Below, one piece after another: positions 1-9,141 of a stretch of 64,000 nucleotides of DNA (its first letter is position 1; the number at the start of each line of letters is the position of its first letter). Source of the stretch: Candidatus Nanopelagicales bacterium. Lineage in GTDB: Bacteria; Actinomycetota; Actinomycetes; S36-B12; CAIYMF01. The translations under genes were made by a program, and so were the position numbers. Location: contig JANXWJ010000118.1 of the NCBI GenBank assembly GCA_025351185.1, positions 1 to 64,000 on the forward strand. Direction: 5' to 3'. The notes below the pieces were generated by a model. It was not told the DNA's origin. It did no database searches and saw nothing but the letters and a program-made list of their open reading frames with translations.

Positions 1-2
1 AT

Positions 3-189
3 ATGGTGCCAGATGGTCGTGGCCGTGTGCGCCTGGATTACCGCATTCCGGCGCGCGGTTTGATCGGTTTTCAGACCGAGTTTATGAACTTGACGCGCGG
101 CACTGGCTTAAAGAGCCATGTGTTTGATGAATACGCGCCGCTGCGTGGTGAGATCGCATCGCGCCGCAACGGTGTGTTGATTTCGGGCG
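3..189 (+). pseudogene. typA: Foreign fragment of GTPase TypA/BipA (C-terminal region)
   Basis: An open frame from the left edge gives peptides typical of the TypA/BipA C-terminal region (GRVRLDY, RGLIGFQTEFM, TRGTGL, NGVLIS). The wording resembles proteobacterial TypA rather than actinobacterial. Codons such as ttg, ggt, gat and ttt are common, and GC is visibly lower than in the rest of the window. The frame stops being TypA at about 189, where the sequence folds back. I infer contamination or an assembly/amplification chimera at a contig edge, not a gene of this organism. Confidence 0.75.
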
Positions 190-252
190 GCCACGGTCCT
201 GCAATTTCCACAACGCATAAGCCACCGCATCACCCTGCTCGCCCGAAATCAA
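177..252. repeat. Fold-back junction: inverted arms around a reversed TypA segment
   Basis: TTGATTTCGGGCG at 177-189 reappears as its reverse complement at 240-252. Read on the minus strand, 252 to about 190 encodes GEQGDAVAYALWKLQDRGR, which is the piece of TypA that should follow NGVLIS on the plus strand. The gene therefore runs forward, turns back on itself, and then joins actinobacterial DNA at about 253. This geometry is typical of inverted chimeras made during amplification or misassembly. Confidence 0.75.
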
Positions 253-411
253 TTGCTGGGCGACGCCGGAGCAGCCGACGTCGTGCTCGTCAGCACCCAC
301 GACGACGTCGCCGGGCTTCGCGCCTACCAGACCCACCCGGTGCACGAGGAGTTCGGCGCCTGGGTCCGCCCTCTGCTCTCCGGCAAGGCCGTCGTCGACG
401 TCGAGAGCTGA
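253..411 (+). CDS. Dabb-family (stress-responsive A/B barrel) protein, C-terminal fragment
   Basis: The frame from the fusion point to a TGA at 409-411 encodes about 52 residues ending in the pattern usual for small Dabb-domain proteins: a DVVLVS strand, DDVAGLRAYQTHPVHEE, then a final AVVDV strand. Dabb proteins are dimeric ferredoxin-like barrels of about 100 residues, so roughly half is missing. The loss coincides with the chimeric junction and not with a biological truncation. Codon use matches the rest of the window. The function of this member is unknown. Confidence 0.6.
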   Translation: MLGDAGAADVVLVSTHDDVAGLRAYQTHPVHEEFGAWVRPLLSGKAVVDVES

Positions 412-558
412 ACGACCGACCCGTCACGGTGCGTCGCCGGCATCGGTTGGGTCACGGTTGAGGCGTCGTACGAACGAGTGATGTCCGGCGCGTCGACCTC
501 GTGCGACCATCTGTGGGCGCCTGTGGGTGGTCCATCGGCCGTTGATCGGGGGATCGCC

Positions 559-1335
559 ATGCGTCGCCAGCTCGCCCTCACCGTCGTCGTCGGTGGTCTA
601 CTCCTGACCGGGTGCGGCAGCCAGAAGGCGGCGGACACCTCGCCCGACCTCACGCCCGTCGCTGCAGTGAAGGCTGCATCCACGGCGACCAAGGCCATGG
701 GGACGGCGAAGATGACGGCCGGTGTCTCCATGACGGTCGGCACCAAGAAGATCGACTTCTCGATGACCGGCCCCATGAGCCTGGACGGTCTGCAGGCCGA
801 CCTCACCGGCAAGATCCCCGGAGCATCCGTCGGGGCGAAGCAGGACATCGGCATGCACGAGATCCTCGATCACGGCACCCTCTACCTCCGCTACGACGCC
901 AAGGGCATGCCCAAGACCTGGTTCAAGATCGACGCCGGCAGCGCCATGGCGAAGAAGGCGACCGGTCTCGGCAGCGGCCCCGGGGTCGACGAGCAGCTCA
1001 AGGCGCTCTCGGCGATGGCCGGGATCACGAAGGTCGGCACCGAGACTCTCGATGGCGTCGAGGTGACGCACTACAAGGGCACGCTCGACGGCAAGTCGCT
1101 GGCCACGATGATGTCGGGGCTCGGTTCGGGAGCTTCCGCCCCGACCAGCGTCCCGGTCGATCTCTGGATCGACGGCCAGGGCCGGATGGCGCAGCTGCGC
1201 GAGAGCCTGACGATGACCATGGCCTCCCAGAGTGTCACTGCGGTCGTGAGCATGAAGCTCAGCAACTGGGGCATCCCGGTCTCCATCACCGCCCCGAAGG
1301 GCGCCGTGGACTTCAGCACGATCCTGGGCAAGTAG
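559..1335 (+). CDS. LppX/LprAFG-like lipoprotein
   Basis: This is a 258-aa secreted lipoprotein. MRRQ, a hydrophobic stretch and LLTGC give a type II signal peptide with the lipidated Cys at residue 19. The mature part has the style of LppX/LprG-type lipoproteins: Ala/Thr-rich helices, then repeated strands such as VSMTVGTKKIDFSMTGPM, and a late VDLWIDGQGRMAQLRESL segment. In mycobacteria these fold into a half-barrel that carries lipids or lipoglycans across the envelope. That role is inferred here. I chose the ATG at 559 because it opens directly on the signal peptide; longer in-frame starts add an implausible leader. Confidence 0.65.
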   Translation: MRRQLALTVVVGGLLLTGCGSQKAADTSPDLTPVAAVKAASTATKAMGTAKMTAGVSMTVGTKKIDFSMTGPMSLDGLQADLTGKIPGASVGAKQDIGMHEILDHGTLYLRYDAKGMPKTWFKIDAGSAMAKKATGLGSGPGVDEQLKALSAMAGITKVGTETLDGVEVTHYKGTLDGKSLATMMSGLGSGASAPTSVPVDLWIDGQGRMAQLRESLTMTMASQSVTAVVSMKLSNWGIPVSITAPKGAVDFSTILGK

Positions 1336-1433
1336 CACCGGGTGGCGCTCGGGCGAGGTCCCCTGAGCGGGCGGCCGGCTCTGCGCAGGCGCAGGATTGC
1401 CGGTCTGCCCTGCACCAGCGTTCAGGATGTGTC

Positions 1434-1439
1434 TACGCT
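1434..1439 (+). promoter_or_regulatory. Extended -10-like TACGCT of a leaderless start
   Basis: TACGCT ends 6 nt before the GTG at 1446, the spacing expected when transcription begins on the start codon. No Shine-Dalgarno sequence is visible. Confidence 0.4.
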
Positions 1440-1445
1440 GGGCCC

Positions 1446-1799
1446 GTGACCTCTCCGACGCACCCGAGCGAGCGCGCCCGCCGTGCACGTGGCACCGAGG
1501 AGCGGGTAGACCTGACGGCGCCCCGCGTCGCGCACACCCCGCGGCACGAGGTCACCATCGCCGACGGTCGGTTCACCATCGCGACCTGCTCGTGCGGGTG
1601 GAGCGGCTCAGCACGTCGTCATCGGGCCGCCGCCCGCGTCGAGGCGCGCGACCACGCGTTGCTGTACGCCGACGGCCGCGTGCTCGCCCAGCACCAGTCC
1701 GCTCGTACCCCGGTCGACCTCGCGGACGTCGACCTCGCGGACGTCGACCTGGCTCAGGCCGAGCCGGACCGGGTCGATCGGGTCGCGCCCACCGCCTGA
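1446..1799 (+). CDS. Hypothetical protein with CSCGW motif
   Basis: This 117-aa basic protein is not one I recognise. It contains ATCSCGWSGSARRHRAAARVEARDH, a short Cys-x-Cys strand followed by a charged helix, which recurs in small actinobacterial proteins that carry a single CSCGW motif. The C-terminus has an in-frame tandem repeat, [13 protein letters not shown], from a duplicated 15-bp unit near 1720-1750. The start is GTG with TACGCT 6 nt upstream and no ribosome site, so it is probably leaderless. The last 46 bp overlap the 3' end of the convergent SDR gene. Confidence 0.5.
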   Translation: MTSPTHPSERARRARGTEERVDLTAPRVAHTPRHEVTIADGRFTIATCSCGWSGSARRHRAAARVEARDHALLYADGRVLAQHQSARTPVDLADVDLADVDLAQAEPDRVDRVAPTA

Positions 1800-2548
1800 G
1801 CTCGCGCCTTGGCGAGGTTGGCCAGCCCTATCCGGGTGAACACCGGAGCCGCGCGCAGCATGAGGTCAGGCATCCCGGAGAACAACCGCACCTGCGCACC
1901 TCGCCAGTGCGGCACGCTGCTCACCAGCCGCGGCCGGTTGATCAGCGACACGACCCGGTCGGCGACCTGATGCGGCTCGACGAGCCGGGGTGCTGAGAAC
2001 GACAGCGCCAACGCGTCGTCGTCGAGCACATCGGTGAGCATCGGCGTGAGCACACCGTCGGGGCACACCGCCGACAGATGCACGTCCCGCACACCTTGGG
2101 CTCGAAGCTCTGCATACAGCGCGAGGGTGAACGACAGCACTCCCGCCTTGGTCGCGGCGTAGACCGCCTCACCCGGTACGGGCACCCACGATGCGAGGGA
2201 CGCGATAGAGATCACGTGTCCGCCCCCGCAGCGCCGCATGGTATCCACCGCAGCGCGCGTGCCATGGATGACGCCGAGCAGGTTGACGCCGATCACCCGT
2301 TCGACGACCTCGTCGGGCTGCGTCGCGGCGTCTCCGGCGCCCAGCACACCCGCGTTGTTGACCCAGATCCGCGGGCGCAGCTCGTCAGCCAGCGACCGGC
2401 AGGCCGCCGCATCCGTCACGTCGAGGTGCCGGTCGGTGCCGGAGATGTCGACGCCGACGACGTCGAAGCCCTCGCGATCCAGACTCTCGACGAGCACCCG
2501 GCCGAGTCCGCCACCGGCTCCGGTGACGACTGCGACCGGACGCGTCAC
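1754..2548 (-). CDS. SDR-family NAD(P)-dependent oxidoreductase
   Basis: This 264-aa classical short-chain dehydrogenase has TGAGGGLG at residues 9-16 for the cofactor, NNAG at 64-67, and the catalytic Y130-x3-K134 with Ser117 upstream. An acidic residue after strand 2 (VGVDIS) favours NAD(H). The ATG overlaps the glgC stop by 4 bp (ATGA), so it is translationally coupled behind glgC, though nothing in the family links it to glycogen. Its substrate cannot be read from sequence. The 3' end overlaps the convergent hypothetical gene by 46 bp. Confidence 0.85.
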   Translation of the reverse strand: MTRPVAVVTGAGGGLGRVLVESLDREGFDVVGVDISGTDRHLDVTDAAACRSLADELRPRIWVNNAGVLGAGDAATQPDEVVERVIGVNLLGVIHGTRAAVDTMRRCGGGHVISIASLASWVPVPGEAVYAATKAGVLSFTLALYAELRAQGVRDVHLSAVCPDGVLTPMLTDVLDDDALALSFSAPRLVEPHQVADRVVSLINRPRLVSSVPHWRGAQVRLFSGMPDLMLRAAPVFTRIGLANLAKARAQAVGATRSTRSGSA

Positions 2549-3768
2549 CCGATCTCGACCTTCTGGCCCTTGCCCACGACGATGATCCCGCTGTCGCTCA
2601 CGGTGTAGCGCTGACGGTCGGACTCGAGGTTGACCCCGATCTGCGCACCGTCGGGCACCTGGACGTTCTTGTCGAGGATGGCTCGGCGGATGACGGCGCC
2701 CCGGCCGATCTTCACGCCCGGCATGAGGACAGCGCCCTCGACGTAGGCACCCTCGCGGATGTTGACGTCGTAGGACAGCACCGAGTTGCGTACGTGCGCG
2801 CCCGCGATGATCGAGCCGGCCCCGACCATCGACTCGTGGCTGTTGCCGCCCTCGACGAACTTCGCCGGAGGCAGCGGCGGCAGGTGGGACAGGATCGGCC
2901 AGTGCCGGTTGTAGAGGTTGAAGATCGGGTGCACCGACACGAGGTCCATGTGCGCGTCGTGGTAGGCGTCGAGCGTCCCGACATCGCGCCAGTAGCCCTT
3001 GTCGCGCTCGGTCGAACCGGGCACCACGTTGTCGTCGAAGTCGTAGACCTCGGCCATGCCCTGCTCGACCATCATCGGGATGATGTTGCCGCCCATGTCG
3101 TGCACCGAGCCGTCATCGCCGGCGTCGATGCGCAGCGCCTCGACGAGGACGTCGGTGGTGAAGACGTAGTTGCCCATGGAGGCATAGACATGGTCGGGGT
3201 CACCGGGGATCGTGACGGGATCGTTGGGCTTCTCGACGAAGCGGGCGATCGAGCGACCGTCAGGACCCGTCTCGATCACGCCGAACTGGTTGGCCTGCTC
3301 CTTCGGCACCCGGATCCCGGCGACGGTGACACCGGCGCCGGACGCCCGGTGCTGGTCGACCATCTGCTGCGGGTCCATGCGATAGACGTGATCTGCACCG
3401 AACACGACGACGTAGGTCGGGCTCTCGTCGTAGACGAGGTTGAGGCTCTGGAAGATCGCATCGGCGCTGCCGGTGTACCACCGGGGGCCGAGTCGCTGCT
3501 GCGCCGGGACCGGGGTGATGTAGTTGCCGAGGAGCGTCGACATCCGCCACGTGGTCGTGATGTGTCGGTCGAGCGAGTGGCTCTTGTACTGCGTGAGGAC
3601 ACAGATCCGCAGATAGCCGGCGTTGACGAGGTTGGACAGGACGAAGTCCACGAGGCGATAGGCACCCCCGAACGGCACGGCAGGTTTCGCCCGGTCCGCG
3701 GTGAGCGGCATGAGGCGCTTGCCCTCACCTCCGGCAAGAACGATCCCGAGCACGTCACGGTTGGCCAC
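2545..3768 (-). CDS. glgC: Glucose-1-phosphate adenylyltransferase
   Basis: GlgC makes ADP-glucose from ATP and glucose-1-phosphate, the activated sugar for glycogen and for GlgM. The 407-aa product has the usual length. It opens with [18 protein letters not shown] (pyrophosphorylase loop) and AKPAVPFGG, contains the Y-x-GSADAIFQ and GDHVYRMD-type substrate motifs, and ends in a left-handed beta-helix ([26 protein letters not shown]). GTG at 3768 is preferred because TACTCT lies 6 nt upstream, suggesting a leaderless mRNA; GTG at 3774 is the alternative. It is divergent from glgM with 237 bp between them, as in mycobacteria, and is followed by a coupled SDR gene. Confidence 0.95.
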   Translation of the reverse strand: MANRDVLGIVLAGGEGKRLMPLTADRAKPAVPFGGAYRLVDFVLSNLVNAGYLRICVLTQYKSHSLDRHITTTWRMSTLLGNYITPVPAQQRLGPRWYTGSADAIFQSLNLVYDESPTYVVVFGADHVYRMDPQQMVDQHRASGAGVTVAGIRVPKEQANQFGVIETGPDGRSIARFVEKPNDPVTIPGDPDHVYASMGNYVFTTDVLVEALRIDAGDDGSVHDMGGNIIPMMVEQGMAEVYDFDDNVVPGSTERDKGYWRDVGTLDAYHDAHMDLVSVHPIFNLYNRHWPILSHLPPLPPAKFVEGGNSHESMVGAGSIIAGAHVRNSVLSYDVNIREGAYVEGAVLMPGVKIGRGAVIRRAILDKNVQVPDGAQIGVNLESDRQRYTVSDSGIIVVGKGQKVEIG

Positions 3769-3774
3769 ATGCAC

Positions 3775-3780
3775 AGAGTA
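3775..3780 (-). promoter_or_regulatory. -10-like TACTCT for leaderless glgC
   Basis: Read on the minus strand, TACTCT is followed by 6 nt and then the GTG proposed as the glgC start at 3768. There is no ribosome-binding site. Confidence 0.4.
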
Positions 3781-3992
3781 GACCGGTGGTGCTACTGCGG
3801 AGTGAGGTTCGAGACGGAGAGAAACCCGGCTTCGTACGCCGATCATCCGAGCGGGCGATCGCCGGTCGGGCCGTCGACTCGCAGCTCTCGGACCGGGTGG
3901 CTCCGGTGCGGCCGGTGGGCGCCGCGGCGGCGGCGGGGTCGGGGACCCGCAGGGTTCTTCCGCCGCCAGGACAGCGACCGGTCGCGACGCCC

Positions 3993-3998
3993 TAGGCT
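3993..3998 (+). promoter_or_regulatory. -10-like TAGGCT for leaderless glgM
   Basis: TAGGCT is followed by 7 nt and the GTG at 4006. No Shine-Dalgarno sequence is present. Together with the glgC box it defines a compact divergent promoter region. Confidence 0.45.
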
Positions 3999-4005
3999 GC
4001 GCTCT

Positions 4006-5181
4006 GTGCTGCGAGTAGGGATCCTCACCAAGGAATGGCCGCCGGACGTCTACGGAGGGGCCGGCGTGCACGTCGACGAGCTCGTCCGCGAGCTGCGACC
4101 ACGAGCTGACGTCCATGTCCACGCCTTCGGTCCGACCCGAACGGGAGCCGCGGGGCACGTCGTCCACCCGGAGTTCGCCGACGCCAACGCTGCGCTGCAG
4201 ACGCTGGCGATCGACCTCGACATGGTCCGGGTGCTCGACCATGTTGACGTCGTCCACTCCCACACCTGGTACACCAACCTCGCCGGACACCTGGCCGGCG
4301 AGCTGTTCGGCGTCCCTCACGTCATCACGGCGCACTCCCTCGAGCCACGTCGGCCGTGGAAGGCGGAGCAGCTCGGGGGTGGCTATCGCATCTCGTCGTG
4401 GATCGAGGCGTCGTCCTATCGCGAGGCGGCGGCCGTCATCGCGGTGTCTGACGGCATGAAGCTCGACCTGCTCGACGCCTACTCCTTCGTCGACCCGGAC
4501 AAGGTCCACGTCGTACGCAACGGCATCGACACCATCGGCTGGCGGCCGGAGCCGGCCAACCACCACCTCGCGGAGCATGGCGTCGACCCGTCACGTCCCT
4601 ACGTCGTGTTCGTCGGGCGGATCACACGCCAGAAGGGCATCGCGCACCTGCTGGCTGCGGTGGAGCGTTTCGACGAGTCGGTGCAGCTGGTGTTCTGCGC
4701 GTCTGCTCCCGACACGCCTGAGATCGGTGCCGAGACGGCTCGCGCGGTGGCGGCCCTCCAGGAGCGTCGCAGCGTCGTGTGGATCCAGGAGCACGCGCCG
4801 CGCCCGGTCGTGCAGCAGCTGCTCACGCACGCTCTCGCCTTCCTCTGCCCCTCGGTCTATGAGCCCCTCGGCATCGTCAACCTCGAGGCGATGGCATGCG
4901 AGACCGCCGTGATCGCCTCCGACGTCGGCGGCATCCCCGAGGTCGTCGTCGACGGGGACACCGGCCTCCTCGTCCCCTACGACGCCTCTGAGCCCAAGGC
5001 TTTCGAGCACGCCTTCGCCGACGCGGTCAACGTCCTCGTCGCCGATCCCCAGCGTGCCAAGGCCATGGGCGTGCGCGGTCGCGCACGGGCGGTCGCGGAC
5101 TTCGGCTGGGACGTCGTGGCCACGCGCACTCTCGAGGTCTACACCTCGGCCGGGGCCGTCCCGGGGGCCGTCGCACCGTGA
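4006..5181 (+). CDS. glgM: GT4 glycosyltransferase GlgM/GlgA (alpha-maltose-1-phosphate synthase / glycogen synthase)
   Basis: This 391-aa GT-B enzyme belongs to the actinobacterial glgA family. The N-terminal lobe starts [20 protein letters not shown] (nucleotide-sugar loop) and continues with VDVVHSHTW and [13 protein letters not shown]. The C-terminal lobe has [11 protein letters not shown] and [16 protein letters not shown], the E-x7-E type motif. Mycobacterial homologues join ADP-glucose to glucose-1-phosphate to make maltose-1-phosphate for GlgE; older annotation calls it glycogen synthase. The GTG start has TAGGCT 7 nt upstream and no SD. The gene is divergent from glgC and overlaps the following EamA gene by 4 bp. 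Confidence 0.9.
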   Translation: MLRVGILTKEWPPDVYGGAGVHVDELVRELRPRADVHVHAFGPTRTGAAGHVVHPEFADANAALQTLAIDLDMVRVLDHVDVVHSHTWYTNLAGHLAGELFGVPHVITAHSLEPRRPWKAEQLGGGYRISSWIEASSYREAAAVIAVSDGMKLDLLDAYSFVDPDKVHVVRNGIDTIGWRPEPANHHLAEHGVDPSRPYVVFVGRITRQKGIAHLLAAVERFDESVQLVFCASAPDTPEIGAETARAVAALQERRSVVWIQEHAPRPVVQQLLTHALAFLCPSVYEPLGIVNLEAMACETAVIASDVGGIPEVVVDGDTGLLVPYDASEPKAFEHAFADAVNVLVADPQRAKAMGVRGRARAVADFGWDVVATRTLEVYTSAGAVPGAVAP

Positions 5182-6116
5182 GCTCGCTCGAGACGCCGCT
5201 CGTGACCCAGGTCGACCGGCGTCCACTGCTCGGCTACCTCACCTACCTCGTCGCGGCAACGCTGTTCGCCCTCAACGGCACGGTGAGCAAGGTCCAGATG
5301 CTGCACGGGATCCCGTGGTATCGCCTGTCCCAGCTGCGGGTCACTGCGGCCTTCGTGGTGCTCGTCATCGTCGTGCTGGTCGTGAACCGCTCTGCCTTCC
5401 GGCTGCACCGCAGTGAGGTCGTCCGGATGGCGGTCTACGGCATCCTCGGCATCGCCACGACCCAGTCCCTCTACTTCGTGTCGATCCTGCGACTTCCGGT
5501 CGGCGTCTCTCTGCTCTTCGAGTTCACCGCACCGATCATGGTCGCGCTGTGGTTCCGGTTCGTCATGCGCGAGCCTGTGCGCGACAGGGTCTTCGGCGCG
5601 CTGCTCCTGGCATTCCTCGGTCTCGCCATGGTGGCCCAGGTGTGGCAGGGGCTCACTCTCGACCTCATCGGTGTGGTCGCTGCTCTCGGCGCCGCCGCGG
5701 CCCTCGCCCTCTACTACATCGAGGGCGAGAAGCTCGTCACACAGCGGGATCCGATCTCGCTCACGATGTGGGGCTTCGGTTTCGCCGCCGGGTTCTGGGC
5801 GCTGCTGCTCCCCTGGTGGAACTTCCCCTGGGAGACCTTGTCGTTCACGGAGTCCCTCGGCGGCTACGGCCCCGCGTTCCCGGGGTGGGCCTACTCGGCG
5901 TACATGGTGGTGCTCGGGACCGTCGTGCCCTTCGCCCTGGTGCTGCAGTCGCTCCGGCACCTGCGGGCGACCCAGGCATCCGTCGTCGGGATGACCGAAC
6001 CCGTGATCGCGTCCGCGATCGCCTGGGTGTTCCTCAGCGAGGTGCTCTCCCCGCTCCAGATCGTGGGCGGCATCGTCGTGCTCATCGGCATCGTGCTGGC
6101 GGAGACCTCTCGATGA
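5178..6116 (+). CDS. EamA/DMT-family transporter
   Basis: This 312-aa protein has about ten hydrophobic segments arranged as two EamA repeats. The first begins LLGYLTYLVAATLFALNGTV. The second ends in ATQASVVGMTEPVIASAIAW, the conserved P-x-A turn of RhtA/YdcZ-type exporters, followed by LGxxxxLIGIVLAE-like wording. The family exports metabolites or amino acids through the inner membrane. The GTG start overlaps the glgM stop by 4 bp, so it is cotranscribed, but its substrate is unknown. Confidence 0.85.
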   Translation: MSSLETPLVTQVDRRPLLGYLTYLVAATLFALNGTVSKVQMLHGIPWYRLSQLRVTAAFVVLVIVVLVVNRSAFRLHRSEVVRMAVYGILGIATTQSLYFVSILRLPVGVSLLFEFTAPIMVALWFRFVMREPVRDRVFGALLLAFLGLAMVAQVWQGLTLDLIGVVAALGAAAALALYYIEGEKLVTQRDPISLTMWGFGFAAGFWALLLPWWNFPWETLSFTESLGGYGPAFPGWAYSAYMVVLGTVVPFALVLQSLRHLRATQASVVGMTEPVIASAIAWVFLSEVLSPLQIVGGIVVLIGIVLAETSR

Positions 6117-6147
6117 GGTCGACCAGCACAGCGGTCGTCATGGTGGG

Positions 6148-7674
6148 ATGTGCCCCGTGAGCTCCCCTGACGGCGTCGTCGCGCTCGACCCCGACCGCGG
6201 GGTCGACCTCGTCGCTGCTCCCGACGGTCGGGCAAGCAGCACGGCGGTCGCCAAGGCTGTCGTCGGGTCGGCGCTGCTCGCCGTCGACCCGGACGCCGCG
6301 GTGCGTTCGTCGGCGGTCCGCGACTGGAGAGGCGGCTATCTCGCGCCCTACCGTGACCTCGTCGTCGTCGGCACCCGGACGGCGACAGCCGCGGATGCCG
6401 TGGCTCGTGCCGGCCTCGTCGCGCTGCACGAGCGCACCGTCTTCCACCGCGGTGGCCGGGCGACCCCGTTGCTCGAGGCGGTCACGTCGAACCCGACACC
6501 GGCGTTCGACTCGGTCACCATCATCGGCGAGGCCAGTCGCGACACCGGCCTGTCGGTGCCCTATCGAGGCAAGCGGCTCTTCGGCGCGGAGAACCGAAGG
6601 CGGCTCGATGCCTGGGTCGCCGAAGGCATCGTCGAGCGCGGCTTCGCGACGTCGATCCACACCCTCATCGACCACCCCGAGTGGCTCGACCTCTCCGGGG
6701 TCACAGTGGTCGTGCTCGGCGCCGGGTCCGAGATGGGGCCCTTGCGTTCCTTGCTCCGCTGGGGCGCGCACGTCGTGGCGGTCGACCTGCCACGACCTGA
6801 GATCTGGGCGCGCGTGATCGCCACCGCGCGATCGTCGTCAGGGCGCCTCACCGTTCCGGTGCCGCACGGCGCGAAGCCCGACGACGACACCGCGCTCGCG
6901 GCGGTCGCCGGGATCGACCTCATCCGACAGCTGCCGGAGCTGCACACCTGGGTCGCGCAGATCGAAGGTCCGTTCATTCTCGGCACCTACACCTATGCCG
7001 ACGGTGCCACCCACGTCCGCGTCGCGCTCGCCGCCGATGCCCTCGCGCACGCCCTCATCGCGGAGCGCCCCGACGTCGGGCTCGCCTTCCTCGCCACGCC
7101 CACCGACGTCTACGCCGTCCCCGCGAGCGCCGTCGAGGAGTCTCGGCGCCGATGGGGTGCGCGCGGCGCGTCAGGTCTGGCCCAGCTGCCGCTGCGTGCC
7201 GTGGGCCGCTTCGCTCCCAACTATCCGGAGACCGTGACGACAGACCGCGGTGAGGTCGGCATCGCAGACTGCCTCGTCCCTCAGCAGGGGCCGAACTACG
7301 CCCTGGCCAAGCGGTTGCAGCGATGGCGCGCCACCCAGAGCAGGGTCGACGGCACGTGGACCTCGCTCAACATCGCACCTGCGACGCGTACGCGGTCGGT
7401 CGTGAAGAACCGGGCGTTGGCGGCGGCCTACGCCGGCGCGCACCGATTCGGTGTGGAGGTCTTCGAGCCCTCGACGTCGAATACCCTCATGGCCGCGCTG
7501 CTCGTGCACGACCTTCGGTCGCCCGCCTCGCTGGCCCGGCCCGACGCCCCGATCGCCCACCCCGACGACGCCTGGTCGCACCAGGCCGCGCACGGTGGCC
7601 TCTGGCGCTCGGCCTACGCCCCCCGCTCCGTCCTCGGCATCGCCGCCGCCCTCGGCCTCGTCACCCGCGGCTGA
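6148..7674 (+). CDS. Uncharacterised 508-aa protein with a Rossmann-like segment
   Basis: I do not recognise the family. A central stretch around residues 190-225 (LSGVTVVVLGAGSEMGPLRSLLRWGAHVVAVDLP) reads like a dinucleotide-binding fold, but the rest has no familiar catalytic signature. Later conserved-looking blocks are GPNYALAKRLQRWRA and TLMAALLVHDLR. There is no signal peptide and no transmembrane segment. The start is ATG 6148 or GTG 6157; the latter has TGGGAT 7 nt upstream and could be leaderless. It follows the EamA gene after 31 bp and may share its transcript. A decayed member of a dispersed repeat follows the stop. Confidence 0.6.
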   Translation: MCPVSSPDGVVALDPDRGVDLVAAPDGRASSTAVAKAVVGSALLAVDPDAAVRSSAVRDWRGGYLAPYRDLVVVGTRTATAADAVARAGLVALHERTVFHRGGRATPLLEAVTSNPTPAFDSVTIIGEASRDTGLSVPYRGKRLFGAENRRRLDAWVAEGIVERGFATSIHTLIDHPEWLDLSGVTVVVLGAGSEMGPLRSLLRWGAHVVAVDLPRPEIWARVIATARSSSGRLTVPVPHGAKPDDDTALAAVAGIDLIRQLPELHTWVAQIEGPFILGTYTYADGATHVRVALAADALAHALIAERPDVGLAFLATPTDVYAVPASAVEESRRRWGARGASGLAQLPLRAVGRFAPNYPETVTTDRGEVGIADCLVPQQGPNYALAKRLQRWRATQSRVDGTWTSLNIAPATRTRSVVKNRALAAAYAGAHRFGVEVFEPSTSNTLMAALLVHDLRSPASLARPDAPIAHPDDAWSHQAAHGGLWRSAYAPRSVLGIAAALGLVTRG

Positions 7675-7680
7675 CCCCCA

Positions 7681-7770
7681 CCCTTTCCGGATGAATGTGC
7701 CCTGGGCCCCCGATGACGCGTTCAGCGTCAGTAGCGGAGTGCGTTAGGCGCAGGCAAACTTCCCCATTGA
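7681..7770. repeat. Dispersed intergenic repeat, copy 1
   Basis: GATGAATGTGCCC at 7690-7702 and GTGCGTTAGGCGCA...AAACTTCCCCATTGA at 7739-7770 match the element at 17.2 kb, including a C/T-rich lead-in (CCCTTTCC). Here the two conserved blocks are separated by about 36 bp of different sequence. The copy lies between convergent genes. Confidence 0.7.
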
Positions 7771-7877
7771 CCTCGACCCTCGCCCTGATCAGCCGTCACG
7801 TCATCGTCGGGCGCGGGTCAGCGGCCTCTCGTCGCGTCCGCGTCTCCTCGCGTCGCCTGCGGCTTGGCGCGGTCGTG

Positions 7878-8660
7878 CTACGAGCCCTTGATCTCCTGGA
7901 TGGTGTTGCCACCGTCGACGATGTACGACTGACCCGTGACGTAGGACGCCTCGTCGCTCGCCAGGAACACCACCATCGCGGCGACCTCCTCGGGCGTCCC
8001 CGGACGCCCGACCGGCGTGTGCACCCCTGCGAGCAGCTCGTCAGGCTCGGACGACGACGTACGAATCCAGCCGGGCGCGACCGACGAGCAGGTGATGCCG
8101 TGCGGCCCCTCCTCGATCGCGACCGCGCGCATGAGGCCGTCGATGCCACCCTTCGCCGCCGAATACGCACTGCTGCCGGCGGCAGACACGAGCGGACCCG
8201 TCACGCTCGACATCATGACGATGCGACCGTGGTGGGCCGCGCGCATCTGCGGGATCACCAATCGCGTCAGGTTGACCGCCGTCATGAGCGTGATCTCGAG
8301 CTGGCGCGCCCAGGAGTACGCGGGCTGCTCGACAAGCGTGCCGCCCGGGATCGACACACCGCTCTGCACCATCCCGGCGTTGTTGACCAGGATCGAGATC
8401 GTGCCGAGCTGACGGGTCGCGGCGCTCACGAGCGCCGTGGTGCTCGTGACGTCGGTGAGATCGGCGGTCAGACCGACCACATCGAGTCCTTCGGCCCTCA
8501 GCTCGTCGGCCCGCTCGAGCACCCGCTCCGACGTCGCGGTCACGACGAGCCGCGCGCCCTGACCGCCGAGCAGGCGAGCGCACGCAATCCCGATGCCGTC
8601 AGGCGAACCCACGCCGGAGACCAGAGCACTACGTCCGTCGAGTGCGAAGAGGGGTGCCAC
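7878..8660 (-). CDS. SDR-family oxidoreductase
   Basis: This 260-aa short-chain dehydrogenase has a variant cofactor loop, SGVGSPDGIG (residues 15-24), resembling the TGxxxxxGIG of FabG-like and FabI-like SDRs. NNAG is at 93-96, Ser152 precedes, and Y166-x3-K170 completes the catalytic set. The C-terminus (TGQSYIVDGGNTIQ) is the standard FabG-type tail. The start is GTG. It stands alone, convergent with the 508-aa gene, and has no operon partner that would suggest a substrate. Confidence 0.85.
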   Translation of the reverse strand: MAPLFALDGRSALVSGVGSPDGIGIACARLLGGQGARLVVTATSERVLERADELRAEGLDVVGLTADLTDVTSTTALVSAATRQLGTISILVNNAGMVQSGVSIPGGTLVEQPAYSWARQLEITLMTAVNLTRLVIPQMRAAHHGRIVMMSSVTGPLVSAAGSSAYSAAKGGIDGLMRAVAIEEGPHGITCSSVAPGWIRTSSSEPDELLAGVHTPVGRPGTPEEVAAMVVFLASDEASYVTGQSYIVDGGNTIQEIKGS

Positions 8661-8733
8661 ACCTCGAGGCTAACGCCTCCCGAGCTCACGGCCCGTACGA
8701 CGTGTGCTCGGTGACCCTGCTGGCTGACCGAGG

Positions 8734-9141
8734 TCAGACTGGCTGCTCACCATCGGCGAACGAATCGACCCACAGGTCGATCGGCAGGGTCGCAAGGTCG
8801 CGCAGCAGCGACACCTCGAGCATCACGGCGCCGTCGCCAGCGTCCTCCGCGACGAAGCAGGTCCAGGTGAGCGCAAAGCCCTGTGCGACGAGGGTCTCCA
8901 GCGCGTCACGTCGCGACGAGAGCATGTCGTAGAGCGCCCGCAGCTGCGCTCCGACGGCCGCGTCGGTGGACGGGCTCTCGAGCGACCAGTGCGAGTGAGC
9001 CCGGGTGAGGGTGTCTCGGGCGTAGGCATCCCCGATCTCGAAGGAGTCCGTCGGCTCGACCCCGAGGGTCGCCGTGACCTGCGCTGCGCCGAGCCGCTCG
9101 TGCTGCACCGAGAGAGCCGCCCGCGTCCTGGTGACTGCCAT
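8734..9141 (-). CDS. DUF4279 domain-containing protein
   Basis: This 135-aa soluble protein opens with TRTRAALSV and shows the DUF4279 pattern: a first strand, a T-x-x-LGVEPT turn, a central HSHWSLES strand, and a C-terminal LEVSLLRDLATLPIDLWVDSF. The family is small and common in bacteria and has no assigned function. ATG at 9141 has AGCAGGA about 8 nt upstream; ATG at 9150 is also possible. Longer extensions are Arg/Pro-rich and look non-coding. Confidence 0.65.
   Translation of the reverse strand: MAVTRTRAALSVQHERLGAAQVTATLGVEPTDSFEIGDAYARDTLTRAHSHWSLESPSTDAAVGAQLRALYDMLSSRRDALETLVAQGFALTWTCFVAEDAGDGAVMLEVSLLRDLATLPIDLWVDSFADGEQPV

Noticed and set aside
2794-4005. Very long plus-strand frame running into glgM
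   Set aside because: It is the antisense of glgC. The wording is His/Arg/Val-rich shadow sequence, and the real glgM start is GTG 4006 with its own -10 box.
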